Assembly: GCA_963785815.1 (NCBI GenBank)
Contig: CAWAWN010000003.1
Span: 558,001-622,000, forward strand
DNA from: UBA4742 sp963785815
GTDB taxonomy: Bacteria > Actinomycetota > Acidimicrobiia > Acidimicrobiales > Acidimicrobilacustridaceae
Direction: 5' to 3'
Length of the DNA: 64,000 bases
The position numbers were made by a program, and so were the translations under genes. Under the pieces are notes generated by a model. That model worked only from the letters and a program-made list of their open reading frames with translations, was not told where the DNA came from and did no database searches. Position 1 is the first letter of the stretch. Every line of letters begins with the position of its first letter. Positions 56,893-64,000 of this stretch are shown here, in pieces.

Positions 56893-56985
56893 CCTCCGGT
56901 CGGGCAAGCCTCCCTGCGGGCGCCTTCGGCATCCAGGTGTCACGAGTCCAGCGGCTCCGGCCTGGCGGCCGGCGCCTTCCGACGC
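56893..56985. repeat. Dispersed intergenic repeat, second locus
   Basis: Starts just past the BtuF-like stop. It shares AGCCTCCCTGCG and the 25-bp core GTCCAGCGGCTCCGGCCTGG (continuing CGGCC, 56946-56970) with the reverse complement of the 21.4-21.6 kb block. CCGGTCGGGCAAGCCTC also resembles the copy near 61.8 kb. It lies between convergent genes. Confidence 0.75.
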
Positions 56986-56988
56986 CGG

Positions 56989-57465
56989 TCAGCCCGCCGG
57001 GGTCGAGCCGGTGACGAGCTCCTCGATGCGGGCCAGGGTGGCGGCCATGCTGGTGCGAGCGTGGTCGGCGCCCATGCGGGCGAAGGGCCTGGTCAGCGCC
57101 GACTCGTGGGTGATGTCCCACGTCTCGCGGACCAGGGTGCCGCCCTCGGTCGGCTCCAGCTCGTAGCGCCAGATCCGCCCGGCGACGTGCTGGCCGATCG
57201 GGGTCGGGCCCCGGGTCTGCCAGGCCAGCCGGCGGTTCTCCTCCAGCTCGATGACGGTGCTGACCATCGAGTAGGGCACGCCGATCTTCATGGACATGCC
57301 GAAGCGATCGCCCAGCTCCAGACGTCGGGACGGCCCCTTGGCCTGGCGCACCGACCCCGACCCGTCGATGTCGCGGTGTCGGGTCGGGTCCACGATCAGG
57401 TCGAAGATGGCCTCGGGCGGGGCGGGGATGAACCGCTCCACGGTCACGGTGTCGGCGTCAGCCAC
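56989..57465 (-). CDS. SRPBCC-family protein
   Basis: A 158-residue helix-grip protein from a GTG (VADADTVTVERFIPAPPEAI). FDLIVDPTRHRDIDGSGSV, GDRFGMSMKIGVPYSM and RIWRYELEPTEGGTLVRETWD match the START/polyketide-cyclase family, which bind hydrophobic ligands or act as dehydratases or cyclases. No catalytic residue can be pinpointed. The frame stays open far upstream, but the GTG at 57465 begins where the domain begins. The next gene on the same strand upstream is galK, 104 bp away. Confidence 0.82.
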   Translation of the reverse strand: MADADTVTVERFIPAPPEAIFDLIVDPTRHRDIDGSGSVRQAKGPSRRLELGDRFGMSMKIGVPYSMVSTVIELEENRRLAWQTRGPTPIGQHVAGRIWRYELEPTEGGTLVRETWDITHESALTRPFARMGADHARTSMAATLARIEELVTGSTPAG

Positions 57466-57569
57466 CGCGGCAGCGTACCCACGCCCCTGGACCGCGGCCG
57501 GATCGGGGCCGGCAAACGGGCGCCCATCGGCGCGCCGATCTGTGGGGGGCGCGCCGAGGGCGCGCCTGC

Positions 57570-58736
57570 TCAGCCGGGAGAGATCGACGCGCCGGCGCTC
57601 GGGCGCACCGTCCAGCCCTCGTCCAGTGCGCCGGGCTCGGTGAGGGCCACCACGCAGCCGCCGAACCCGCCCCCGACGAGACGGACGCCGTGCACCCCTG
57701 GCGTCCGGCCCAGCCGGTCCACCAGATCGTCCACCACCGGGGTGGACGCCTCGAAGTCGTCGCGGTTGCTGACGTGGGACTCGCCCATGATGGTGCCGGC
57801 GGTGGTCAGGTCGTGTTGGCGCAGGGCGGCGGCGAATGCGCCCACCCGGGCGTTCTCGGTGACCACGTGGCGAGCCCGGGCTCGGGCCGCCGGGTCGGTC
57901 ACCGTGGCCACGTCGGCCAGGGTCGCCTGGCGCAACGGGCCGATCTGGCGCTGGGCCGCCTCCACCTCCTGGCGCCGTACCCCGTAGGCCGAGTCCTCCA
58001 GCCGGCGGGACTGCCCCGAGTGCACCACCACGATCGTGGCCTCCTCGGGGACGGGCACGGGGTCGGCCTCCAGGGTGGTGAAGTCGACCAGCAGCGCGTG
58101 ACCGGCCACCCCGGCCACGGCCGTGAGCTGGTCCATCAGCCCGCATGGGACACCCGAGGCCCGGTGCTCGGCCCGCTGGCAGGCCTGAGCCAGGGCCAGC
58201 GGCGACCAACCCGCGGCCCCGAACGGCCTCAGCCGCGTGTCCCGGGAGGTGCCGGTCGGATCGTCCCCGGCCGCGCCGACCGGCTGGCCGGCGGACGCCT
58301 CCGCCGGCTGATCCCCGACCAGGGCCAGGGCCACGGCCACCTCCAGCGCAGCGCTCGACGACAGCCCGGCCCCGACCGGCAACGTGGTGGACACCACCCC
58401 CTCGAACCCGTGGGCCGGGACCAGCTCCGCCACCACGGCGGCCACGTAGCGACCCCAGCCGGGCTCGGCCGACGGGGCGGTGGCACCGGCGGTGGCGGCC
58501 GCGGTCGGGGGCCACGATCCGTCGGCGGCCTGGTCGAGCTCGACCGTGCCGGCGAAGCCATCGGAGGTCAGGTGCACCCGTCCGGGCATCCGGCGTCCCA
58601 CCACGGTGGTGGCCAGATCGATGGCCATGGGCAGGGCCAGCCCGCCCACGTAGTCGGTGTGGTCGCCCATGAGGTTCACCCGCCCGGGGGCGCGCACCAC
58701 CACGCGGGCGTCGGCGCGCCGCTGGGGATCGGTCAC
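57570..58736 (-). CDS. galK: Galactokinase
   Basis: A 388-residue GHMP kinase phosphorylating galactose. VRAPGRVNLMGDHTDYVGG is the substrate site (GRVNLMGDHTDY), LPVGAGLSSSAALEVAVAL the ATP loop and VGGGFGGCVVAL the third GHMP motif. The start GTG at 58736 lies 1 nt after the galT stop, so the two are translated together. With galT and an unlinked epimerase it forms the Leloir pathway into glucose 1-phosphate. An insertion around residues 150-175 (EASAGQPVGAAGDD) is unusual but plausibly a surface loop. Confidence 0.93.
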   Translation of the reverse strand: MTDPQRRADARVVVRAPGRVNLMGDHTDYVGGLALPMAIDLATTVVGRRMPGRVHLTSDGFAGTVELDQAADGSWPPTAAATAGATAPSAEPGWGRYVAAVVAELVPAHGFEGVVSTTLPVGAGLSSSAALEVAVALALVGDQPAEASAGQPVGAAGDDPTGTSRDTRLRPFGAAGWSPLALAQACQRAEHRASGVPCGLMDQLTAVAGVAGHALLVDFTTLEADPVPVPEEATIVVVHSGQSRRLEDSAYGVRRQEVEAAQRQIGPLRQATLADVATVTDPAARARARHVVTENARVGAFAAALRQHDLTTAGTIMGESHVSNRDDFEASTPVVDDLVDRLGRTPGVHGVRLVGGGFGGCVVALTEPGALDEGWTVRPSAGASISPG

Positions 58737-58737
58737 C

Positions 58738-59671
58738 TCACGCGTCCCGCAAGGCGGCGGCGGCCTGGTCGGGGTCGACCGGGTTGATCAGGATGCCGCC
58801 CCCCAGCTCGCCGCTGGCCACGAACCGAGGCGTGGCTGGGGCTCGCAGCAGGGGAGCCACGTGGGCATGCAGCCAGGCTCCGGGCCAGCGCTGGCCGTCG
58901 AAGGGCCGCTGGTGGAACCACATCATGTAGGGCATCGGCTCGGCGAACAGCCGGTCGAGGCGACCCAACGCCTCGCCCAGGACCTGGGCCAGCGCCCGGC
59001 GACCGGCCGGGTCCAGCGACGGCAGGTCGGGGACGGGGGTCTCGGGGGCGACCACCGAGCGCGTAGGGCCACCCCGCGGCCCACGGCACCCAGGCGCGCC
59101 AGGCCCCCGAGCGCGCCACCAGCCGGTCACCGGGGGCGTCGGGGCCCAGGGCGGCGGCGCCGAGGGCGGCGGCGCCCGACGCCCGCTCCAGCTCGTGGCG
59201 GGCCCGGGGCGGCACCACGTCGTACCCGTAGATCTGGCCGTGGGGGTGGTCGATGGTGGCCCCCACCGCCGCGCCCCGGTTCTCGAACACGAGCACGTAG
59301 GCGATGTCGTCCCGGCTGCCGAGGGCGGTGGTGCGCGCCGCCCACAGGTCGACCACCGCCGTGGCCTGGTCGAGGTCGAGCGATGCGAACGACGCCTGGT
59401 GGTCCGGGGAGTAGAGCACCACCTCGCAGACGTCGCCGGGCAGCGACGGCCACCGGTTGGGGAACCAGTGCACCACGTAGCTCTCAGGCGCCTCGGTGCC
59501 GCCCGGGCAGAACGGGCACCCACCGTCACCGCCCGCCGGCAGGTTGGGTCGGTGCTGGCGCGAGGCCACCACCCGCACGACGTCACCGCTGAGCGGGTCG
59601 ACCCGGTAGGGGCCCGACGGGTCCCACGCGGCCGCGGCCGCGGCGCGCTCAGCAGGCGAAGGCTCGGCCAC
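58738..59671 (-). CDS. galT: Galactose-1-phosphate uridylyltransferase, apparent frameshift
   Basis: About 311 residues when corrected, shorter than the 330-350 usual for GalT. CPFCPGGTEAP carries the zinc-ligand cysteines, ENRGAAVGATIDHPHGQIYGYD the catalytic His-x-His (HPHGQ), and MMWFHQRPF the later histidine. The frame breaks near 59058-59066, at a point where the upstream reads WPYAL and the downstream frame continues SVVAPETPVPDLPSLDP and ends INPVDPDQAAAALRDA. One extra base is indicated. GTG 59671 (VAEPSPAER) is used as start. It is the first gene before galK. Confidence 0.88.
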
Positions 59672-59722
59672 CGCGGCCAACCTAGTGCCGCGGCTGTCGG
59701 CGCCCGAGCCCGCCGGCTCGAC

Positions 59723-59740
59723 CTTGACCGAGCGGTCAAG
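59723..59740. promoter_or_regulatory. Perfect 18-bp palindrome, TetR-like operator
   Basis: CTTGACCG-AG-CGGTCAAG is a perfect 8-2-8 palindrome between galT (divergent) and the plus-strand hydrolase, 18 nt before the latter's start. The GACCG-n2-CGGTC form is common for TetR-family operators; the regulator is not in the window. Confidence 0.55.
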
Positions 59741-59758
59741 AGTGGCGAGCATGGGCGG

Positions 59759-60646
59759 ATGCGCACCCATGTGAACGGCATCGACCTCGAGTACGAGTCG
59801 ATGGGCGACCCCGCCGACCCGGCCCTGCTGCTGATCATGGGCCTCGGCGCCCAGATGATCGCCTGGGACGACGAGTTCTGCCTCGGTCTGGTCGACCGCG
59901 GCTTCCACGTCATCCGCTTCGACAACCGCGACGTGGGCCTGTCCACCAAGATCGCGGTCGACCCCGAGGTGGACGTGGCGGCCGTGCTCACCACCGTCCT
60001 GAGCGGTGGCGAGGCCGACGCGCCCTACCTGTTGGCCGACATGGCTGGCGACGCCCTCGGCGTGCTCGACGCCCTCGGCATCGAGTCGGCCCACGTGGTC
60101 GGCGCCTCGATGGGCGGGATGATCGCCCAGAGCGTGGCCATCGCCGCGCCCGACCGGGTGCTCACCCTGACCTCGATCATGTCCACCACGGGCGATCCCG
60201 ACGTGGGCCAGCCCTCGCCCGAGGTGCTGGGGGTGCTCATGGCGCCGCCGGCGGCCGACCGCGACAGCTACATCGCCCAGTCGGTCGAGGGCAGCCGGGC
60301 CATCGGCAGTCGTGAGCACTTCGACGCGGCCCGCGCCGCCGACGCCGCGGCTCGGGCCTACGACCGCAACTTCCACCCGGTCGGGGTGGGCCACCAGCTG
60401 GTGGCCATCCTGGCCTCGCCCAGCCGGTCCGAGGACCTGCGCCACTTCGACAAGCCGGCGCTGGTCATCCACGGCACCGAGGACCCACTGGTCACGCCGT
60501 CGGGCGGTGAGCGCACCGCCGAGGTGCTGCCCCACGCCGAGCTGCTCATGCTCGACGAGATGGGCCACGACCTGCCCGTCGTGCTCTGGCCGCAGGTCAT
60601 CTCGGCCATCACCGACCTGGCTGCCCGCTCGGCCGTGGAGGCATGA
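59759..60646 (+). CDS. Alpha/beta-hydrolase
   Basis: A 295-residue hydrolase. LLIMGLGAQMIAWDDEFC is the oxyanion loop, RFDNRDVGLSTK follows, GASMGGMIAQSVAI is the nucleophile elbow, IHGTEDPLVTPSGG the acid and MGHDLPVVLW the histidine. The pattern matches actinobacterial tetracenomycin-esterase-like and other ring- or lactone-cleaving enzymes (DnrP-type), but substrate is unknown. ATG 59759 (MRTHVNGIDLEYES) is used. Its stop overlaps the racemase start by 4 nt, so they form a coupled pair. Confidence 0.88.
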   Translation: MRTHVNGIDLEYESMGDPADPALLLIMGLGAQMIAWDDEFCLGLVDRGFHVIRFDNRDVGLSTKIAVDPEVDVAAVLTTVLSGGEADAPYLLADMAGDALGVLDALGIESAHVVGASMGGMIAQSVAIAAPDRVLTLTSIMSTTGDPDVGQPSPEVLGVLMAPPAADRDSYIAQSVEGSRAIGSREHFDAARAADAAARAYDRNFHPVGVGHQLVAILASPSRSEDLRHFDKPALVIHGTEDPLVTPSGGERTAEVLPHAELLMLDEMGHDLPVVLWPQVISAITDLAARSAVEA

Positions 60647-61800
60647 CCATGGCCAGCGGACCGCTGCACGGCGTGCGCATCCTCGAGATCGCCGGGATCG
60701 GGCCCGGGCCCTTCGCGGCCATGATGCTGTCCGACATGGGCGCCGAGGTGATCCGGGTCGACCGGGCCGGGTCGGTCCGCGGGGGCGACCCCGAGGCGCC
60801 ACCGGCCGACGTGTTGAACCGCGGTCGGCGCTCGGTGGGGTTCGACCTGAAGAACCCCGACGGGGTCGAAGCCCTGCTCTCGCTGGTCGAGTCGGCTGAC
60901 GCCCTGATCGAGGGGTTCCGGCCCGGGGTGGCCGAGCGGCTCGGGTTCGGTCCCGAGGTCTGCCTGGCCCGCAACCCGCGCCTGGTGTTCGGCCGCATGA
61001 CCGGGTGGGGCCAGGACGGTCCCTACGCCCTGACCGCCGGCCACGACATCAACTACATCGCCCTGGCCGGCGCCCTCGACTCGATCGGGCGGGCCGGCGA
61101 GAAGCCCCTCCCCCCGCTCAACCTGGTGGGCGACTTCGGCGGCGGTGGCATGCTGCTGGCCTTCGGCGTGGTGTGCGCCCTGCTCGAGCGGGCCAGCTCC
61201 GGCCAGGGGCAGGTGGTGGACGCGGCCATGGTCGACGGGGCCGCCGTGCTCATGACCATGTTCCACGCCTTCCGGGCCATGGGCATCTGGGGCGACGAGC
61301 GGGGCACCAACATGCTCGACACGGGCGCCCACTACTACGACGTGTACGAGACCAAGGACGCCAAGTTCGTGTCCATCGGCTCCATCGAGCGCCAGTTCTA
61401 CGCCGAGCTGCTCGACCTCACCGGCCTGGCCGCCGACGACACCCTGCCCGATCAGAACGACCGGGCCCAGTGGCCAGCCATGAAGGATCGGCTGGTCGAG
61501 GTGTTCAAGACCAAGACCCGCGACGAGTGGTGCGCGCTGATGGAGGGCTCCGACGTGTGCTTCGCGCCGGTGCTGAGCATGACCGAGGCCCCGCAGCACC
61601 CCCACAACGTGCACCGGGGCACCTTCACGGAGCGCCAGGGCATCGTGCAGCCGTCGCCCGCGCCGCGCTTCGACCGCACCCCGGGTGAGATCCAGCGGCC
61701 GCCGGCCCACGCCGGCCAGCACACCGACGAGGTGCTGGGGGAGTGGGGGTTCGACGCCGCCCGCATCGCCAAGCTCCGCGAGACCGGCGCGATTGCCTGA
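60643..61800 (+). CDS. mcr: Alpha-methylacyl-CoA racemase
   Basis: A 385-residue CaiB-type protein. GVRILEIAGIGPGPFAAMMLSDMGAEV, VLNRGRRSVGFDLKNPDG, and TGWGQDGPYALTAGHDINYIAL place it with alpha-methylacyl-CoA racemases (the GHDINYIALAGAL block carries the catalytic His, and GDFGGGGML the Asp). It inverts the 2-methyl centre of acyl-CoA esters so that branched fatty acids or steroid side chains can be oxidised. ATG overlaps the hydrolase stop (ATGA). It ends in a dispersed repeat. Confidence 0.93.
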   Translation: MTMASGPLHGVRILEIAGIGPGPFAAMMLSDMGAEVIRVDRAGSVRGGDPEAPPADVLNRGRRSVGFDLKNPDGVEALLSLVESADALIEGFRPGVAERLGFGPEVCLARNPRLVFGRMTGWGQDGPYALTAGHDINYIALAGALDSIGRAGEKPLPPLNLVGDFGGGGMLLAFGVVCALLERASSGQGQVVDAAMVDGAAVLMTMFHAFRAMGIWGDERGTNMLDTGAHYYDVYETKDAKFVSIGSIERQFYAELLDLTGLAADDTLPDQNDRAQWPAMKDRLVEVFKTKTRDEWCALMEGSDVCFAPVLSMTEAPQHPHNVHRGTFTERQGIVQPSPAPRFDRTPGEIQRPPAHAGQHTDEVLGEWGFDAARIAKLRETGAIA

Positions 61801-61808
61801 TTGCTTGG

Positions 61809-61848
61809 CCCTTCGGTCGGGCGAGCCTCTTGCGGCGCCTTCTGAGGC
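61809..61848. repeat. Dispersed intergenic repeat, third locus
   Basis: CTTCGGTCGGGCGAGCCTC and TGCGGCGCCTTC closely match the start of the 56893 copy (CCGGTCGGGCAAGCCTCCCTGCGGGCGCCTTC), with small deletions. It sits directly after the racemase stop and before the PIG-L start. Confidence 0.6.
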
Positions 61849-61869
61849 CGTCCCGGTAGCCTTCGGCGG

Positions 61870-62700
61870 ATGGCATCGATGGTGTGCTTCCACGCCCATC
61901 CCGACGACGAATCCATCGCCACGGCCGGCACCATGGCCAAGGCGGCGGCGAGCGGCCACGACGTGACGCTGGTGGTGGCCACCCGCGGCGAGCTGGGCGA
62001 GCCGGTGGAGGGGGTGCTGGCCGAGGGCGAAGAGCTGTGGACCCGTCGGGTGGCCGAGACCCAGCAGTCGGCCGCCGTGCTGGGTGCGTCGCGGGTCGAG
62101 TTCCTGGGCTACCGCGACTCGGGGATGATGGGCGAGCCGACCAACGACGACCCCCGTGCCTTCTGGCAGGCCGACGTCGACAAGGCCGCCGAGCGGTTGG
62201 CAGCCATCCTGCGAGACGCCGGGTGCGACGTGCTCACCATCTACGACGACCACGGCAACTACGGCCACCCGGACCACATCCAGGTCCACCGGGTGGGCCG
62301 CCGGGCCGGGGAGCTGGCCGGCGTCCCGTTCGTGTTCCAGTCGACGATGAACCGCGACGCCATCCTGCGGAGCATCCGCGAGCGCGCCGACGAGTTCGCC
62401 CAGCTCGAGGAGGAGGGCCGCGGCCCCGGCATCGACGAGGACACCGACATGGGCTCGCCCGAGGCGATCATCACCCACGCCATCGACGTGAGCGGGTACG
62501 TCGACCACAAGCGCCGCTCGATGCAGTGCCACCAGAGCCAGATCGGCCCCGACGCCTTCTTCCTGGCCATGCCCATGGAGTCGTTCACCATGGCGTTCGG
62601 CACCGAGTGGTTCATCGCCGACGGTGGCTCCCGGGTCGCCGACGAGCCGTTCGGCGACGACCTGTTCGCCGGGCTCGACCGGGTCGACAGCGCCTCCTGA
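61870..62700 (+). CDS. PIG-L/LmbE-family deacetylase
   Basis: A 276-residue zinc deacetylase. HAHPDDESIATAGTM supplies the first metal ligands (HPDD), YDDHGNYGHPDHIQVH the second (HPDHIQVH), with the later GSPEAIITHAIDVSGYVDHK and CHQSQIGPDAFF. Relatives include MshB and Mca of mycothiol metabolism and other N-acetyl sugar or amide deacetylases. Without GlcNAc-inositol context I cannot decide among these. It starts 69 nt after the racemase stop, and the next gene begins 31 nt after it. Confidence 0.92.
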   Translation: MASMVCFHAHPDDESIATAGTMAKAAASGHDVTLVVATRGELGEPVEGVLAEGEELWTRRVAETQQSAAVLGASRVEFLGYRDSGMMGEPTNDDPRAFWQADVDKAAERLAAILRDAGCDVLTIYDDHGNYGHPDHIQVHRVGRRAGELAGVPFVFQSTMNRDAILRSIRERADEFAQLEEEGRGPGIDEDTDMGSPEAIITHAIDVSGYVDHKRRSMQCHQSQIGPDAFFLAMPMESFTMAFGTEWFIADGGSRVADEPFGDDLFAGLDRVDSAS

Positions 62701-62731
62701 CCACAGTGGGGGCGACGAGGGGGTGGCGCTG

Positions 62732-63280
62732 ATGGCCCGCATCCGCCTGGTGCGACACGGCCATGCCGCCGCCGGGTTCGGCGATGCCGCCGATCCTGGG
62801 CTCGACGACGCGGGTCGGGCCCAGGCCCGGGCCATGGCCGAGCACCTGGCCCCGCTCGGTCCGCTCCCGCTGGTGTCGAGCCCGCTCCAGCGCACCCGTC
62901 AGACGGCCGCCGCCCTGGAGGCGGTCTGGGGGGACCGGGCGCGCCTCGAGCCGCGGGTGGCCGAGATCCCCACGCCCACCGACGACCTGGCCTCCCGGGC
63001 GGCCTGGCTCAGCCAGGCCATGGCGGGGACCTGGGCCGACCTGGGCCCCCAGCTCCAGGCCTGGCGCGACCAGCTGGTGGCCGCGGTGCTCGAGCTCGAC
63101 GTCGACACGGTGGTGGTCAGCCACTTCGTGGCCATCAACGCCGTGGTCGGCTGGGCCTCGGGCGACGACCGGGTCATGGCCGTGGCCCTCGACAACTGCT
63201 CGATCACCACCATGGAGACCCACGGCCGCCACCTGCGCCTGGTGGAGCTGGGGGCGCGGGCCGTCACGGAGGTGCGCTGA
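62732..63280 (+). CDS. Histidine phosphatase family protein
   Basis: A 182-residue phosphoglycerate-mutase-like phosphatase. IRLVRHGHAAAGFGDA carries the RHG with the catalytic histidine, SSPLQRTRQTAAAL the second phosphate-binding arginine and VVVSHFVAINAVVG the second histidine. The substrate is not known; some members act on phosphoproteins or sugar phosphates. ATG 62732 is used (GTG 62723 also possible). Its stop overlaps the next start (TGATG). Confidence 0.9.
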   Translation: MARIRLVRHGHAAAGFGDAADPGLDDAGRAQARAMAEHLAPLGPLPLVSSPLQRTRQTAAALEAVWGDRARLEPRVAEIPTPTDDLASRAAWLSQAMAGTWADLGPQLQAWRDQLVAAVLELDVDTVVVSHFVAINAVVGWASGDDRVMAVALDNCSITTMETHGRHLRLVELGARAVTEVR

Positions 63281-64000
63281 TGGCCGGCGACGCGCCGGGG
63301 GCCTGGGTCCACACCTCGCCCACCCAGCAGCTGCGCTTCGGCGACGGTGCCCTGCACGGTCTGGGCGACCTGTTCCGCGCCATCGGGGTGCGTCGGGCGA
63401 TGCTGGTCACCACCGCCGGGCGATCCCAGTCCGGCGAGGGTGCCCAGGTGGAGCGGGCCATGGGACGCGTGTTGGCCTCGACCTTCGCCGGGGTGATCTC
63501 GCACGTGCCCACCCCCACCGTGCAGGACGCTCTGCGCCAGGCCCGACGCGACGGCATCGACGGCGTGGTGTCCTTCGGCGGGGGGTCGTGCGCCGACACG
63601 GCCAAGGCCGTGTGCTTCTTCAGCGAGCAGGAGCAGGGCACCCCCGGTGCCTCCTTCGCCGATCGGCCGGCCCTGCCCCACGTGGCCATCCCCACCGGCT
63701 ACTCGGGTGCCGAGCTGACCGGGTTCTTCGGGATGACCGACCCCAACACCCGGGCCAAGAGCGGCGCCGGCGGCCCGACCGTCGTGCCCCTGGCCGCCTT
63801 CTACGACCCGGGCCTGACCCTGTCCCTGCCCGCTCGCATCAGCGCCGAGACCGGGATGAACGCCTTGGCCCACTGCGTGGAGGCGGCCTGGTCGCCCGCC
63901 CGCACCCCCGAGGCCGAGGCCGTGGCCCTGGCCGGCATGGCCCGCATCGCCGACGCCCTGCCGCGGGTGGTCGACCAGCCGGACGACCGCCAGGCCCGCG
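63280..64000 (+). CDS. Iron-containing alcohol dehydrogenase / maleylacetate reductase, 5' part
   Basis: The first 240 residues of a group III (iron-type) alcohol dehydrogenase; the gene runs past the window end. MAGDAPGAWVHTSPTQQLRFG begins it. The NAD(P)-binding GGGSCADTAKAVCFF, the later PTGYSGAELTGFFGMTD and ISAETGMNALAHCVEAAWS (metal-ligand His region) are clear. The TGMNALAHCVEA pattern is shared with maleylacetate reductases of aromatic degradation. It overlaps the phosphatase stop by 1 nt. Confidence 0.88.
   Translation, partial: MAGDAPGAWVHTSPTQQLRFGDGALHGLGDLFRAIGVRRAMLVTTAGRSQSGEGAQVERAMGRVLASTFAGVISHVPTPTVQDALRQARRDGIDGVVSFGGGSCADTAKAVCFFSEQEQGTPGASFADRPALPHVAIPTGYSGAELTGFFGMTDPNTRAKSGAGGPTVVPLAAFYDPGLTLSLPARISAETGMNALAHCVEAAWSPARTPEAEAVALAGMARIADALPRVVDQPDDRQAR

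Noticed and set aside
60358..62895. Minus-strand frame of about 845 codons opposite hydrolase, mcr and PIG-L
   Set aside because: No recognisable domain. Three well-supported genes lie on the plus strand.

Overview
The window is about 64 kb of very GC-rich, densely coding DNA. It carries the usual marks of a high-GC actinobacterium: GTG/ATG starts, a one-polypeptide Kgd-type 2-oxoglutarate enzyme, NucS, UvrD2, polyphosphate glucokinase, WS/DGAT wax-ester synthase and many acyl-CoA genes. The mix of CoA-transferases, crotonases, SDRs and MaoC proteins points most naturally to Acidimicrobiia (Ilumatobacter/Iamia/Microthrix-like). That placement is an inference from gene content, not from a marker gene. 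I found no rRNA, tRNA, CRISPR array, phage gene or transposase.

Layout. 1-6.6 kb: fatty acyl-CoA metabolism (acyl-CoA dehydrogenase, SDR, crotonase, then aldehyde dehydrogenase and acyl-CoA synthetase on the minus strand) around a TolA-like coiled-coil membrane protein. 6.6-12.6 kb: a membrane esterase, an MFS carrier, an orphan peptide-type solute-binding lipoprotein and a hydrolase. 12.7-18.1 kb: a J-domain/zinc-finger membrane protein divergent from a sugar-phosphate run gnd-galM-pgi-ppgK. 18.1-23.9 kb: hypothetical and lipoprotein genes, a small phosphotransferase, CDF-like and MFS transporters, a hydrolase. 23.9-28.0 kb: a wax-ester synthase divergent from SDR-MaoC, then a cupin. 28.0-34.5 kb: nucS, an ABC1/UbiB kinase, a CaiB-type CoA transferase, a clc-marR pair with a clear operator, and a crotonase. 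34.5-37.7 kb: sulfate activation (cysQ, cysD, cysN). 37.7-41.3 kb: ettA with a small membrane partner, and a NYN-nuclease/S1/histone-H1-tail protein. 41.5-46.7 kb: surface-glycan type genes (YfhO-like, HAD, acyltransferase-SGNH). 46.8-57.5 kb: kgd, xth, thioesterase, uvrD2, PH/SHOCT protein, a BtuF-like protein and SRPBCC proteins. 57.5-64 kb: galT-galK of the Leloir pathway, then a plus-strand run hydrolase-racemase, PIG-L deacetylase, histidine phosphatase and iron-type alcohol dehydrogenase (cut by the window end).

How they fit together. The picture is an aerobic heterotroph with strong lipid and CoA-thioester metabolism and neutral-lipid storage, glucose and galactose entry into glycolysis and the pentose phosphate pathway using polyphosphate, and assimilatory sulfate activation.

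Most notable beyond the genes: (i) three copies of an exactly 47-bp palindromic repeat placed downstream of genes; (ii) a second dispersed intergenic repeat with two tandem 43-bp perfect units and relatives at two other loci; (iii) four otherwise intact genes each broken by an apparent single-base gain in the coding sense, which suggests consensus errors in the assembly; (iv) the NYN-S1-H1-tail protein and the J-domain/C2H2-like/membrane protein as unusual architectures.
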